Assembly (NCBI GenBank): GCA_964398215.1 | Contig: CAYNNP010000095.1 | Span: 1-22,612 of the forward strand | Source: CAYNNP01 sp964398215 | GTDB lineage: Bacteria; Planctomycetota; Planctomycetia; Pirellulales; Pirellulaceae | Reading direction: 5' to 3' | DNA length: 22,612 nt | Shown here: positions 5,618 to 12,894 of the stretch, in pieces | Position numbering within the stretch: the stretch's first letter is position 1 | Layout of the letters: each line of letters starts with the position of its first letter | Translations under genes and position numbers: made by a program | The notes under the pieces: generated by a model | The model's database searches: none | What the model was told of the DNA's origin: nothing | What the model saw: only the letters and a program-made list of their open reading frames with translations

Positions 5618-8431
5618 TTAACGTCCACGGCCACCACCGCCGCCGCCTGGGCCACCACGCCCGCCACCGCCACCACCTGGGCCGCCACGGCCACCACCGC
5701 CGCCGCCGCCAAATCCGCCGCGGCCTCCAGGGCCGCCGCCCGTTATACCACCGCCACCACGTGCTGATCGAAAGGCGTCGATCCGTCGCTGAATTTCGTC
5801 TGTTGAAGTCGTTCCGCCTGGTCTTGCACCACCAGCAGTCGCACCTGCACCACCTGTTTGATTTCCAGCCGCATTTTTGCTGACGTCTCTGCCCAGCACA
5901 GCGGAGATTGCTTCGATCATCGCGTCTCCATTAACGCCACCTGGAATTGGAACCGTATCCACGATTACTTCAGCCTGCTTGCCGCCTTCGTCCAGCATGT
6001 CGACCAAAGCACGTACTTCCTCATAGTCCGCTGGCGTTGCATTGACGATGATCGAATTGCTTTGTTCGTCAACAGCGATGGTAATTTTTGGGTGCTCGGT
6101 TGCTTTGGCTTGTGCGCCTCCGCCGCCTCCACGTCCACCACCTCGAATCGCATTGATAAAGTCTTGAGGTGACGGTTGGCCTCCTCGATTCCCTCCGCCA
6201 GCCGAAGACTGTTGACCTGCGATTCGATCACCAAGTGATTTTTTGACGATGTCTGCGATCGCCGTGGCTTCCTGATAGATAACAGGAATCACGTGCAACG
6301 TACCTTGAGTTTGCACGTCCTCGGGGCTATCCGGACGATCGTATTTTTCCAGAATCATCGTGATCATTTGCATATCGTTGGCGTTCGCTTGAACCCACAG
6401 AGCGTTCAGACGACCGTCGGGCACGATGCTGACTGAGCCTGTAGAGGTCAAAACAGTTTTGACTGCCGTTTGAGTAGCGCCTCCGCCACCGCCTCCACCG
6501 CCGGTCACTGCTCCCAGCAAGCCGCCAAATCCACCGCCAAATCCGCCGGTAACGGCATCGGTCAATCCGCCCAAGGTTGAATCGGAACCGCCCAAAATAT
6601 TTCCTAGCAGTTCCGCTGCATCAGCAGGCTTTGCGTACTTTAGCCAGATGATCTGAGGTGCATCATCCAACGCACTCGAAGGTGTCGCGAATTGTTCCAT
6701 CAACGCCTGAAACGCATTCAGCGCTTCGGTGTCGTCCGATGCGATCATCAAACCTGCTGGCGTCTCCTGGATAATGATCGCAGCGCCCGGTTTCTCCGAA
6801 AACTGCTTTTTGACTGCCGCCAAACCATCACTATCTTTCATTGACGGTTCAGTTTCAGAAACAAAGTGGTAACGCGGCTTGGTCCGGGTCCTAGCATCAA
6901 TGTCGCTGGGGTTCATCTGTTTCTCAGGCATCCGGTCAGCTTCGCGTTGAAGATTGCGTTCACGCAAACCAGAACCAGACCCGTTTGAACCATTCCGTGA
7001 TGGGAACCGCTCAATAATGTTTGGACGACCGATCGCTTTCCAAACCGCTTCTACTTGGTCCAGTGCATCCGACGCTGAATCTCCACTGTAAGGCAGAATC
7101 CGCACATGGTCACTCAAGCTACCCAAGGCATCTTTGCCCTCTAACTCGGCAATGATTTTGTTGACCATTGCGATCTCGTTCTTGGTTCCAAAAACCAAAA
7201 GCTTTCCTGTGGTAGGATCGGCATTGATTTTGGGTCCCTGGCCAACCACGCCGCCTTCCCCATCGTCGGTAACACCAAAAAAGCTATTGATCGTCAAGAT
7301 TGCTTGAGCGGGATCCACGCGGCGTAACACGATCCCGGCCAACTCAGGCGCGTTACCATCCATTTTGTTGATCACTGTCTTGATCTGTTCATGCACGTCT
7401 GATCGTGCAAACGCAATGATCGACCGACTCTTAGCCTCGATCGAAATTCGTGTGCCAGGTTGGTCTTGGAGCAATGTTTGCAGAACATCAAATACGTTTG
7501 TGATATCTGCATTAACAATCGGGTGGGTCTGCAACTCAGGAACAGAGACCTCGGCTTCGTTGTTGTCATCCAAATCCAGCGGTTGATCCATTTGCTCGAC
7601 CAAACTCTGCAGGATACTCAGCTTGTTCGGCATGCCGGTTGCGAAAAGACGATCACCCACGAAGTTCACAGAGATACGAATATCATCACTCGTGTTCTCG
7701 CCAGGTTCCAGTTCCAGCAATGGTCGTGCAGCCTCAAGTAGCTCATCAGCGCCACGATGCTTCAGCTTGATCTGGACGACTTCTGTTTTAGATGCGTCCA
7801 GGACACGTCCAATCGCAAGCAGCTTATCTACCGTTTCGGTTATTTTCACCTGACGCGGGCCATCGATCACTGAGACACGACCAGCTGGGCCGATCAGCTC
7901 AGGAAGCTGTTGACGTGCGTCTTCGGGACTCAAGCTACCAAGTGAAAACACACAGCTAACGATATCGCTTCGACCACGCTTGGACAGTTCTTCGATGGTG
8001 ACCAGTTCAGCGACCTCGCTAATCAATTTTGAAATATTCTCTTGTTCCAAATCGAGCAGCAATAACATCCGGCCGCGTCTGATCAATGCATAACCTCGAT
8101 CCAGCAACAAACGATTCAATACATCCAAGGTCTCGGAAACCGTATAGGTACGAGTCAGATCCTGATAATTGGCCGAACCAACCGGCGGGGCTCCCATCGT
8201 CAGCGACAAGTCAGCTTTTTCCGCCAACCACTCCAAAACGTCTTTCCAAGGTGTTTTTTTGAAATTTAACCTTAGCTGCAGCCCCGAGATAACATCATTC
8301 TCGCCAGCCACGGCTTTTGCCGCCTCTGCTGGTGCGGCGGCGTCGACATCCTGTGGTGGTTGCGTCCATGCTGGTGAGGCGAAACACGCCACGAATAGAA
8401 GCACGAACACAGAGATTGATGAGTGGTTCAT
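5618..8431 (-). CDS. Secretin N-domain (GspD-like) exported protein without a recognisable secretin barrel
   Basis: 937 residues. A signal peptide covers about 1-21 (hydrophobic core V-F-V-L-L-F-V-A, probable cleavage after S-P-A). Residues 50-126 look like an STN/N0 domain (L-R-L-N-F-K-K-T-P-W-K-D-V-L-E). Several secretin_N-type modules follow: about 215-283, 302-358, 366-430, and two near 592-697 and 711-813 that are each split by a glycine-rich insert (629-651; 744-772). The motif I-x-V-D-x-x-x-N-S-I-I-V (785-796) is typical. The C-terminus (857-937) is glycine-rich with R-G-G-P repeats. I see nothing resembling the roughly 250-residue secretin barrel, with no V-P-x-L-G-D-I-P segment. It is therefore GspD-like in the periplasmic part only. 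It leads the cluster with gspE and gspF, so I infer a periplasmic or envelope role in a type II secretion-like machine. The start ATG has only a weak site (AGG, 4 bases upstream). Confidence 0.85.
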   Translation of the reverse strand: MNHSSISVFVLLFVACFASPAWTQPPQDVDAAAPAEAAKAVAGENDVISGLQLRLNFKKTPWKDVLEWLAEKADLSLTMGAPPVGSANYQDLTRTYTVSETLDVLNRLLLDRGYALIRRGRMLLLLDLEQENISKLISEVAELVTIEELSKRGRSDIVSCVFSLGSLSPEDARQQLPELIGPAGRVSVIDGPRQVKITETVDKLLAIGRVLDASKTEVVQIKLKHRGADELLEAARPLLELEPGENTSDDIRISVNFVGDRLFATGMPNKLSILQSLVEQMDQPLDLDDNNEAEVSVPELQTHPIVNADITNVFDVLQTLLQDQPGTRISIEAKSRSIIAFARSDVHEQIKTVINKMDGNAPELAGIVLRRVDPAQAILTINSFFGVTDDGEGGVVGQGPKINADPTTGKLLVFGTKNEIAMVNKIIAELEGKDALGSLSDHVRILPYSGDSASDALDQVEAVWKAIGRPNIIERFPSRNGSNGSGSGLRERNLQREADRMPEKQMNPSDIDARTRTKPRYHFVSETEPSMKDSDGLAAVKKQFSEKPGAAIIIQETPAGLMIASDDTEALNAFQALMEQFATPSSALDDAPQIIWLKYAKPADAAELLGNILGGSDSTLGGLTDAVTGGFGGGFGGLLGAVTGGGGGGGGATQTAVKTVLTSTGSVSIVPDGRLNALWVQANANDMQMITMILEKYDRPDSPEDVQTQGTLHVIPVIYQEATAIADIVKKSLGDRIAGQQSSAGGGNRGGQPSPQDFINAIRGGGRGGGGGAQAKATEHPKITIAVDEQSNSIIVNATPADYEEVRALVDMLDEGGKQAEVIVDTVPIPGGVNGDAMIEAISAVLGRDVSKNAAGNQTGGAGATAGGARPGGTTSTDEIQRRIDAFRSARGGGGITGGGPGGRGGFGGGGGGGRGGPGGGGGGRGGPGGGGGGRGR
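5630..5689 (-). repeat. Two 30-bp coding repeats, unit R-G-G-P-G6
   Basis: Near the 3' end of the secretin-like gene the protein reads R-G-G-P followed by six glycines twice in tandem (residues 915-924 and 925-934), then R-G-R and the stop. The surrounding 5621-5760 is almost entirely GGC/GGN-type codons. Such tracts are prone to slippage, so copy number may differ between strains. Confidence 0.75.
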
Positions 8432-8684
8432 AGCCTAAGTGAATCTTTGTTTTGCACCGATAAGTCAAATAATACGAGCGAACGAGATCGGAAACCGAAT
8501 TTCGCACTTCAGAACAGCTTAGTTAGTGATCAACTACGTTCATCGGCTACATTTTCAAGGTTTCCCATTTGGAATCCGCTCGTTCTTGCATAGCTCGTTT
8601 AACCCCTCTAAGTAGTCAAAGTTCTGACCAGAATCCTCTCAAAAGGCCTGCAAAGATGGCGCATTCGTAAAAAATCCGTGATTT

Positions 8685-8726
8685 CAATCGCGCACCTGGG
8701 TCAAACAATCGCGCACCTGCGTCAAA
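8685..8726. repeat. Tandem 21-bp direct repeat
   Basis: CAATCGCGCACCTGGGTCAAA (8685-8705) is followed without a gap by a copy at 8706-8726 that differs at one base (GGG to GCG). A 21-bp period is two helical turns. On the minus strand each unit begins with TTTGAC and contains CAGGTGCGCG. The position about 255-300 bp upstream of the secretin-like gene and 275-315 bp upstream of map fits a regulator binding site, though no known regulator motif was recognised. Confidence 0.75.
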
Positions 8727-8742
8727 GAAACCCCTTGGTTTC
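8727..8742. other. Perfect 6-bp inverted repeat abutting the tandem repeat
   Basis: GAAACC, CCTT, GGTTTC form a perfect hairpin directly after the second 21-bp unit. There is no T tract on either strand, so a terminator is unlikely. It may be part of the same operator-like element. Confidence 0.5.
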
Positions 8743-8999
8743 AATACTAGTTGTACGATTCTGCCGAAATGCGACCAGTTTCAACTAAAAGGCATTGGAC
8801 GCTTCAGCGATAAATTGAGGGTTGTATCAATCCGGTCAGCCGAGGGTGTTGGCTCCCAAAAAAGCATCCCGTTTTCGTAGCGTGTAACACTTGGGATCAC
8901 TCTCCAAGCTTGATAGGATGGGGCATTCAACTGAGTTGAAGGTCGCGACGAATTCTCCTCCGCTCCCATTCTCTAATCCACCGTGACCGCGTGGCAAAC

Positions 9000-9803
9000 A
9001 TGCTTCAAAAGCAAAAGAAACTAATCCTTTCGGACGCCCAACAGGACTCGATGCGCCGAGCAGGGCGTGTCAACGGGCAATTGATGGACTATATCCGTCC
9101 ACACGTTAAAGCGGGAATCACTACCGCGCAGATCAACGATATGATTCATCAGTGGACGCTGGATAACGGGCATCGCCCAGCAACACTGGGGTATCAGAAC
9201 TTTCCCAAAAGTTGTTGCACGAGCGTTAACGAAGTTATCTGTCACGGTATCCCTGACAGCTACGTGCTGCAGTCGGGCGACATCGTGAACGTCGATATCA
9301 CGACGATCGTGGATGGCTGGCATGGCGACCAAAGCGAAACTTTTCTGATTGACGAAGTCGACGACGAACGACTGGCTGTCACACAATGCGCGTTTGATAG
9401 CTTGTATGCTGCAATCGACGCGCTAACTCCTGGATGCCGCGTGGCAACGATTGGCGAAACGATCACACCACTGGCACACGGTCGTGGTTTTTCTGTGGTT
9501 CGCGAATACGTTGGGCACGGACTGGGACGATCTTTCCACTTGGATCCATCCGTCCCACACTTTCCAAATCGTCAAAGCCGTATCGATCGGCTGCACCCCG
9601 GAATGTGCTTTACCGTCGAACCAATGATCAATGCGGGTACACGTTACACGCGCAGTGACAAATCCGATGGATGGACGGTTCGAACCAAGGATGGGCGTCC
9701 TTCTGCCCAATTTGAACACTCGATTTTGATGACAGAGGACGGGCCCGAAATCTTGACACTCACGCAGCATGGCCCTCGCCGCGGGCACATTTTCGCAAAT
9801 TAG
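9000..9803 (+). CDS. map: Methionine aminopeptidase, type I
   Basis: Removes the initiator methionine from new proteins in the cytoplasm. All five metal ligands of the pita-bread fold are present. Numbered from a possible GTG at 8991 (270 residues), they are D102 (V-D-I-T), D113 (G-D-Q-S-E-T-F), H176 (G-H-G-L-G-R), E210 (T-V-E-P) and E242 (F-E-H-S). The substrate-side histidine H85 (V-I-C-H-G-I-P) is also present. There is no type II insertion and no N-terminal zinc-finger extension, so it is a short class Ia-like enzyme of about 267 residues. I take the ATG at 9000; the GTG at 8991 would add three residues, and neither has a clear ribosome binding site. It is a single plus-strand gene converging on aroDE, with 93 bp between their stops holding only a weak 5-bp hairpin. 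Confidence 0.95.
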   Translation: MLQKQKKLILSDAQQDSMRRAGRVNGQLMDYIRPHVKAGITTAQINDMIHQWTLDNGHRPATLGYQNFPKSCCTSVNEVICHGIPDSYVLQSGDIVNVDITTIVDGWHGDQSETFLIDEVDDERLAVTQCAFDSLYAAIDALTPGCRVATIGETITPLAHGRGFSVVREYVGHGLGRSFHLDPSVPHFPNRQSRIDRLHPGMCFTVEPMINAGTRYTRSDKSDGWTVRTKDGRPSAQFEHSILMTEDGPEILTLTQHGPRRGHIFAN

Positions 9804-9896
9804 ATTTCCAGCAATGCTCATGACTCTTCAGTCAAGAATGCTTGTTCCCGCTCGTACCATTCACAGCATGCGTGCGACTTGTTTGGCGAGCGGTCG

Positions 9897-11399
9897 TTAG
9901 CGAACGCGGACGGGGCTGGTTGCTTCTTTGATCGTTTTACGCATCAATTTGCTGGGGCCCGATTTGCCTGTGAACAATTTGTATTGATACGCAGCTTGTC
10001 GGACGAACATGTCCACGCCTGTGATGATCCGCGCTTTGCGTTTCTTGGCGTACTTGATCAGCATCGTATTTTCAGGATTGTAGACCGTATCGAAAACAAC
10101 CATGTACTCGTTGATCTTGGATGCTTCATAGGGCGAACTGTTAACATCGGGATGCATTCCAACTGGCGTCCCGTTGACCAACAAGTGGACTTTCGGGATA
10201 TGTCTTTCTTCCCATTCAACCACCCGGCAACCGATTTCGTTTGCTAGGTTTTTGGCGCGTTCAAGAGTACGCGAGGAAATCATGACTTCGGCGTGACGTT
10301 GCCGAAGTCCCCATGCGATGGCTCGCGAAACACCACCGGCGCCTAGTACCAAGGCACGCTTGCCTTGCATCGAACGGTCTTCACCATCAGCGTCTTCTCC
10401 AGTCTTTTCATAGACTTCTTCGATACAGTCCATCGCAGCGCGATAGTCAGTGTTGTATCCCAGCGTATCGTTTTCTTGGAAAATCATCGTGTTGATTGCG
10501 CCAATTCCATTTGCGCTTGATTCCGCCTGCGTGCAGTAATCCAACGATTGTTCTTTGTGAGGAATCGTAATGCTCAGTCCGCTGACGCCAATTTCCTTGC
10601 ACGCATCCATGAACGCGGACAAGTCCTCGGCGGGAACTCGAAACGGCAAGTACCTCGCGTTGATTTCTTGTTCTTTGAAAGCGCGGTTATGAATCAACGG
10701 GCTGAAACTGTGGGCAACAGGGTCTGCGATCACGCCGAACAATTCGGTTTTTTCATTGATCGTATCGTACTGATAGATCTTTTTCATATCGCGCCAATTC
10801 AACTGACCGGGAGCCATTTTGCGATCGCCGCTGTAGGTAGCGAAAGTGAATGGCGAGCCAAGGCGATTTGCCAGGATCCGTGTGAGCGTGCCCATGTCGC
10901 CCATGCAAATTCCGATCGTGGGCACTTTTGCGTTTCGCACCATTTTGATCATACGCACATTGTCAGCGAAAGAATTGGCCATCGTGGCAATCTTTACAAT
11001 GTCCGCGTCTTCTTCTGCCATCGCAGCGTGCAATTCGTCCAGGTCTTCTGGAGTGCCGCCAAAGTCGTGGTAGCTGATGATCCGTTTGGTGTTTCCGTAA
11101 CGCGGGATCTGGCTGGCAATGTCCGCTTCGATATCCACATAGTCGGCACCTGCGACAATCGCACTGCGCAGCACCATCAGACGCTCTTGCTCGGACTTCA
11201 TCCACCGGCCACCGTCTTCGCGGCGTCTGGCGGTCAGCACGACCGGACCCGGCCGATTGTCAAGCAAACGCCCCAAGTTCACAGCGCGACCGATGAAGTC
11301 GACACGCAATTCAACCAGCTCAACGCCCTTTTCGGCCAGTGCTTTATGTTCTTCGATCATTCGTTTGTGGCGAGATCGACCGACGCTAACACAGATCAT
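9897..11399 (-). CDS. aroDE: Bifunctional 3-dehydroquinate dehydratase / shikimate dehydrogenase
   Basis: Two successive shikimate-pathway enzymes in one 500-residue chain. The N-terminal part (about 1-215) is a type I dehydroquinate dehydratase with E-L-R (30-32), catalytic H111 in Y-H-D-F and Schiff-base K136 in V-K-I-A-T. The C-terminal part (about 219-490) is shikimate dehydrogenase: the S-F-S-P-L-I-H-N substrate loop (231-238), catalytic K282 in I-P-H-K-E, N-T-D (316-318), NADP loop G-A-G-G-V-S-R-A (353-360) and N-G-T-P-V-G-M (409-415). All catalytic residues are in place, so both activities are expected. The same domain order occurs in plant DHQ-SDH enzymes. I chose the ATG at 11399, where homology starts; a TTG at 11432 would add 11 residues. 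Neither has a good ribosome binding site. It is divergent from the beta-propeller gene and convergent with map. Confidence 0.95.
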   Translation of the reverse strand: MICVSVGRSRHKRMIEEHKALAEKGVELVELRVDFIGRAVNLGRLLDNRPGPVVLTARRREDGGRWMKSEQERLMVLRSAIVAGADYVDIEADIASQIPRYGNTKRIISYHDFGGTPEDLDELHAAMAEEDADIVKIATMANSFADNVRMIKMVRNAKVPTIGICMGDMGTLTRILANRLGSPFTFATYSGDRKMAPGQLNWRDMKKIYQYDTINEKTELFGVIADPVAHSFSPLIHNRAFKEQEINARYLPFRVPAEDLSAFMDACKEIGVSGLSITIPHKEQSLDYCTQAESSANGIGAINTMIFQENDTLGYNTDYRAAMDCIEEVYEKTGEDADGEDRSMQGKRALVLGAGGVSRAIAWGLRQRHAEVMISSRTLERAKNLANEIGCRVVEWEERHIPKVHLLVNGTPVGMHPDVNSSPYEASKINEYMVVFDTVYNPENTMLIKYAKKRKARIITGVDMFVRQAAYQYKLFTGKSGPSKLMRKTIKEATSPVRVR

Positions 11400-11507
11400 T
11401 TCGTTGATGACTGGGAGAAGAGAATTCGGCAATAATCAAATGGGGGTCCAAAATCGGACCGACAAGTTAAAATACCACGCGTAAAGCAAAGGCATTGGAC
11501 CAGAGCG

Positions 11508-11513
11508 TATAAT
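11508..11513 (+). promoter_or_regulatory. Possible -10 box upstream of the beta-propeller gene
   Basis: A perfect TATAAT lies about 148 bp before the ATG at 11661. No matching -35 hexamer is visible at 16-18 bp spacing, so the call rests on the hexamer and the intergenic position only. It would give an untranslated leader of roughly 140 bases. Confidence 0.25.
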
Positions 11514-11613
11514 AAACTGTGGGTTCTTCGGGAGCGGGGGGTAGATACAACGTTCCTGCCGAATTGTCGCGATTCTGGATGAAAGTGACGCTGTCACGCT
11601 GAAACGTTGTACT

Positions 11614-11641
11614 GTTGGCGACTATTTCCACTTTCGCCAGC
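11614..11641 (+). promoter_or_regulatory. Leader hairpin just before the ribosome binding site of the beta-propeller gene
   Basis: GTTGGCGA (11614-11621) pairs with TCGCCAGC (11634-11641) over 8 bp with one G-U pair, and the loop is 12 bases. The GGAG ribosome binding site follows at 11648-11651. It could affect translation or mRNA stability; no riboswitch class was recognised. Confidence 0.3.
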
Positions 11642-11660
11642 TTCAATGGAGATTTTAAAC

Positions 11661-12797
11661 ATGAACGAATTCCGCAATACAGTGTCGCCGGCGTTCTGCG
11701 CAGCAATCGTTTTAATCAGTTTTTGTGCTACCACATACGCTGCAGAGCCTACCAAGAAGGATTGGCCCCTCGGTCGCCACGATCCGCAGTCCTCTGGCTT
11801 CACTGATGAAAAGCTGCCAACTGACCTGAGCGTAATATGGGAATACAAGTGCGATGAAGCGATCGAGGCTTCTCCGGTTGTAACCGATGGCAAGGTTTTT
11901 GTCGCTGATGTTTTTGGCAAGCTGTACTGCGTGAACGAATCTGACGGTAAAGAGATTTGGAAAAAGAATTACGACACGGGTTTTGCTGCGTCACCATCGA
12001 TCCGTAATAAACGTTTGTTTATTGGTGACGTCGAAGGCAACTTGTACGGGATTGATACTGAAACCGGCAAGGAAATTTGGAAACAAGAAACAGGCGGTAC
12101 GATCAGCGGCTCGATCGCGTTTTACAAAAACGATGTTTTGGCAACCAGCCAGGACGGCAAGCTGCATTGTTTTACTGCCGACGGAAAACCAAAATGGGCT
12201 TACGCGACAGAGGACCAAGTTCAGTGCAGCCCTACGGTGGCAGGCGAGCGAACATTTCTGGGTGGCTGCGACGGGCAACTGCACATCGTGGATCTGAATA
12301 CCGGTAAAGCGGCAAAGGATCCGTTGCCTTTGGGTGGCCCCACTGGCAGCACACCTGCAGTCAGCGGCGACAAAGCTTTTTTGCCAATCATGGACGGAGC
12401 GGTGCTTGCGTTTGACTGGAAGAAATCCAAGGAACTTTGGCGGCATCTCGACGAAGATCGTCCTCAAGAATACCGCTGCAGTGCGGCTGTCACCAAGGAT
12501 TTGGTAATCGTTAGTAGCCAGTTCAAGCAAGTCGATGCAATTTCGATCGAGACCGGCAAACGGAAATGGCGATACACTTTAAAGCGTCGTGCGGACGCTT
12601 CGCCGGTTATTGCTGGCGATGATGTTTGGATCGCGGCAACAGATGGGCGATTGATCCGATTAGGATTGAATGACGGCAAAGAAAAATGGAAATTCGAGAT
12701 CCGTGGTTCCTTCATCGCCTCGCCAGCAATTGCGAACGGTCGTTTATACATCCCCGACGAAGACGGCGTCCTTCGCTGTTTCGGCAAGAAAAAATAA
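11661..12797 (+). CDS. Exported PQQ-type (BamB-like) beta-propeller protein
   Basis: 378 residues with a signal peptide (R5, hydrophobic core about 10-24, likely cleavage after T-Y-A at 27). The rest is built of repeated PQQ-like blades of the form G-x-L-Y-x-(I/V)-D/N-x-x-(D/T)-G-K-x-x-W. Clear copies lie near 86-100, 126-140, 166-179, 204-216 and 328-343, alternating with A-S-P-x-(V/I) strands at 70, 110, 190, 231, 313 and 353. The fold is a seven- or eight-bladed propeller acting in the periplasm. No calcium or PQQ catalytic residues typical of quinoprotein dehydrogenases are seen, so a scaffold or binding role (as in BamB) is more likely than a dehydrogenase. The ATG at 11661 has GGAG nine bases upstream and is followed directly by the signal peptide. 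It lies 97 bp upstream of the radical SAM gene on the same strand, with no clear terminator between. Confidence 0.82.
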   Translation: MNEFRNTVSPAFCAAIVLISFCATTYAAEPTKKDWPLGRHDPQSSGFTDEKLPTDLSVIWEYKCDEAIEASPVVTDGKVFVADVFGKLYCVNESDGKEIWKKNYDTGFAASPSIRNKRLFIGDVEGNLYGIDTETGKEIWKQETGGTISGSIAFYKNDVLATSQDGKLHCFTADGKPKWAYATEDQVQCSPTVAGERTFLGGCDGQLHIVDLNTGKAAKDPLPLGGPTGSTPAVSGDKAFLPIMDGAVLAFDWKKSKELWRHLDEDRPQEYRCSAAVTKDLVIVSSQFKQVDAISIETGKRKWRYTLKRRADASPVIAGDDVWIAATDGRLIRLGLNDGKEKWKFEIRGSFIASPAIANGRLYIPDEDGVLRCFGKKK

Positions 12798-12894
12798 AAC
12801 AAGTTAGTGTCGGCCGCAGCTTTTGCGAATAGACACGGCACGGGCGAGAGGCCCAAACGAGCTATCAAAACGAATCCAAGAGAATACTCTGCAA

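Larger units (their letters stand above)
8432..8990. other. 559-bp gene-free divergent region
   Basis: It lies between the divergent starts of the secretin-like gene (minus) and map (plus), so it should hold promoters for both. I see no convincing paired -35/-10 elements. The clear structures are the 21-bp tandem repeat at 8685-8726 and the hairpin at 8727-8742. A 62-codon minus-strand frame at 8781-8969, with a plausible GGTGGA before its ATG, is not supported by any recognisable domain. Confidence 0.6.

Noticed and set aside
5630..5760. Array-like GCC/CCA repeats suggesting a CRISPR or minisatellite
   Set aside because: They are codons of the glycine-rich tail in frame with the secretin-like gene; there are no spacers.
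8781..8969. 62-codon minus-strand frame upstream of map with a plausible GGTGGA site
   Set aside because: No family, signal or conserved pattern. Its end loosely resembles the minus-strand frame at 11467-11706 (a shared 13-base string and a G-x-L-x-x-x-P-x-P pattern), but matches of this size are expected by chance in 22 kb.
9821..9834. TGACT-CTTC-AGTCA hairpin between map and aroDE stops
   Set aside because: Only a 5-bp stem with no T tract. Too weak to call a bidirectional terminator.
10548..11435. 295-codon open frame on the plus strand
   Set aside because: It lies wholly antisense to the aroDE fusion, whose motifs are complete. The protein shows no recognisable domain.
11467..11706. 79-codon minus-strand frame across the beta-propeller start
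   Set aside because: It overlaps the ribosome binding site and signal peptide of a well-supported gene and has no recognisable domain.
12807..12836. GTGTC...GACAC inverted repeat between the beta-propeller and radical SAM genes
   Set aside because: 5-bp arms with a 20-base unpaired interior and no T tract. Not a convincing terminator.
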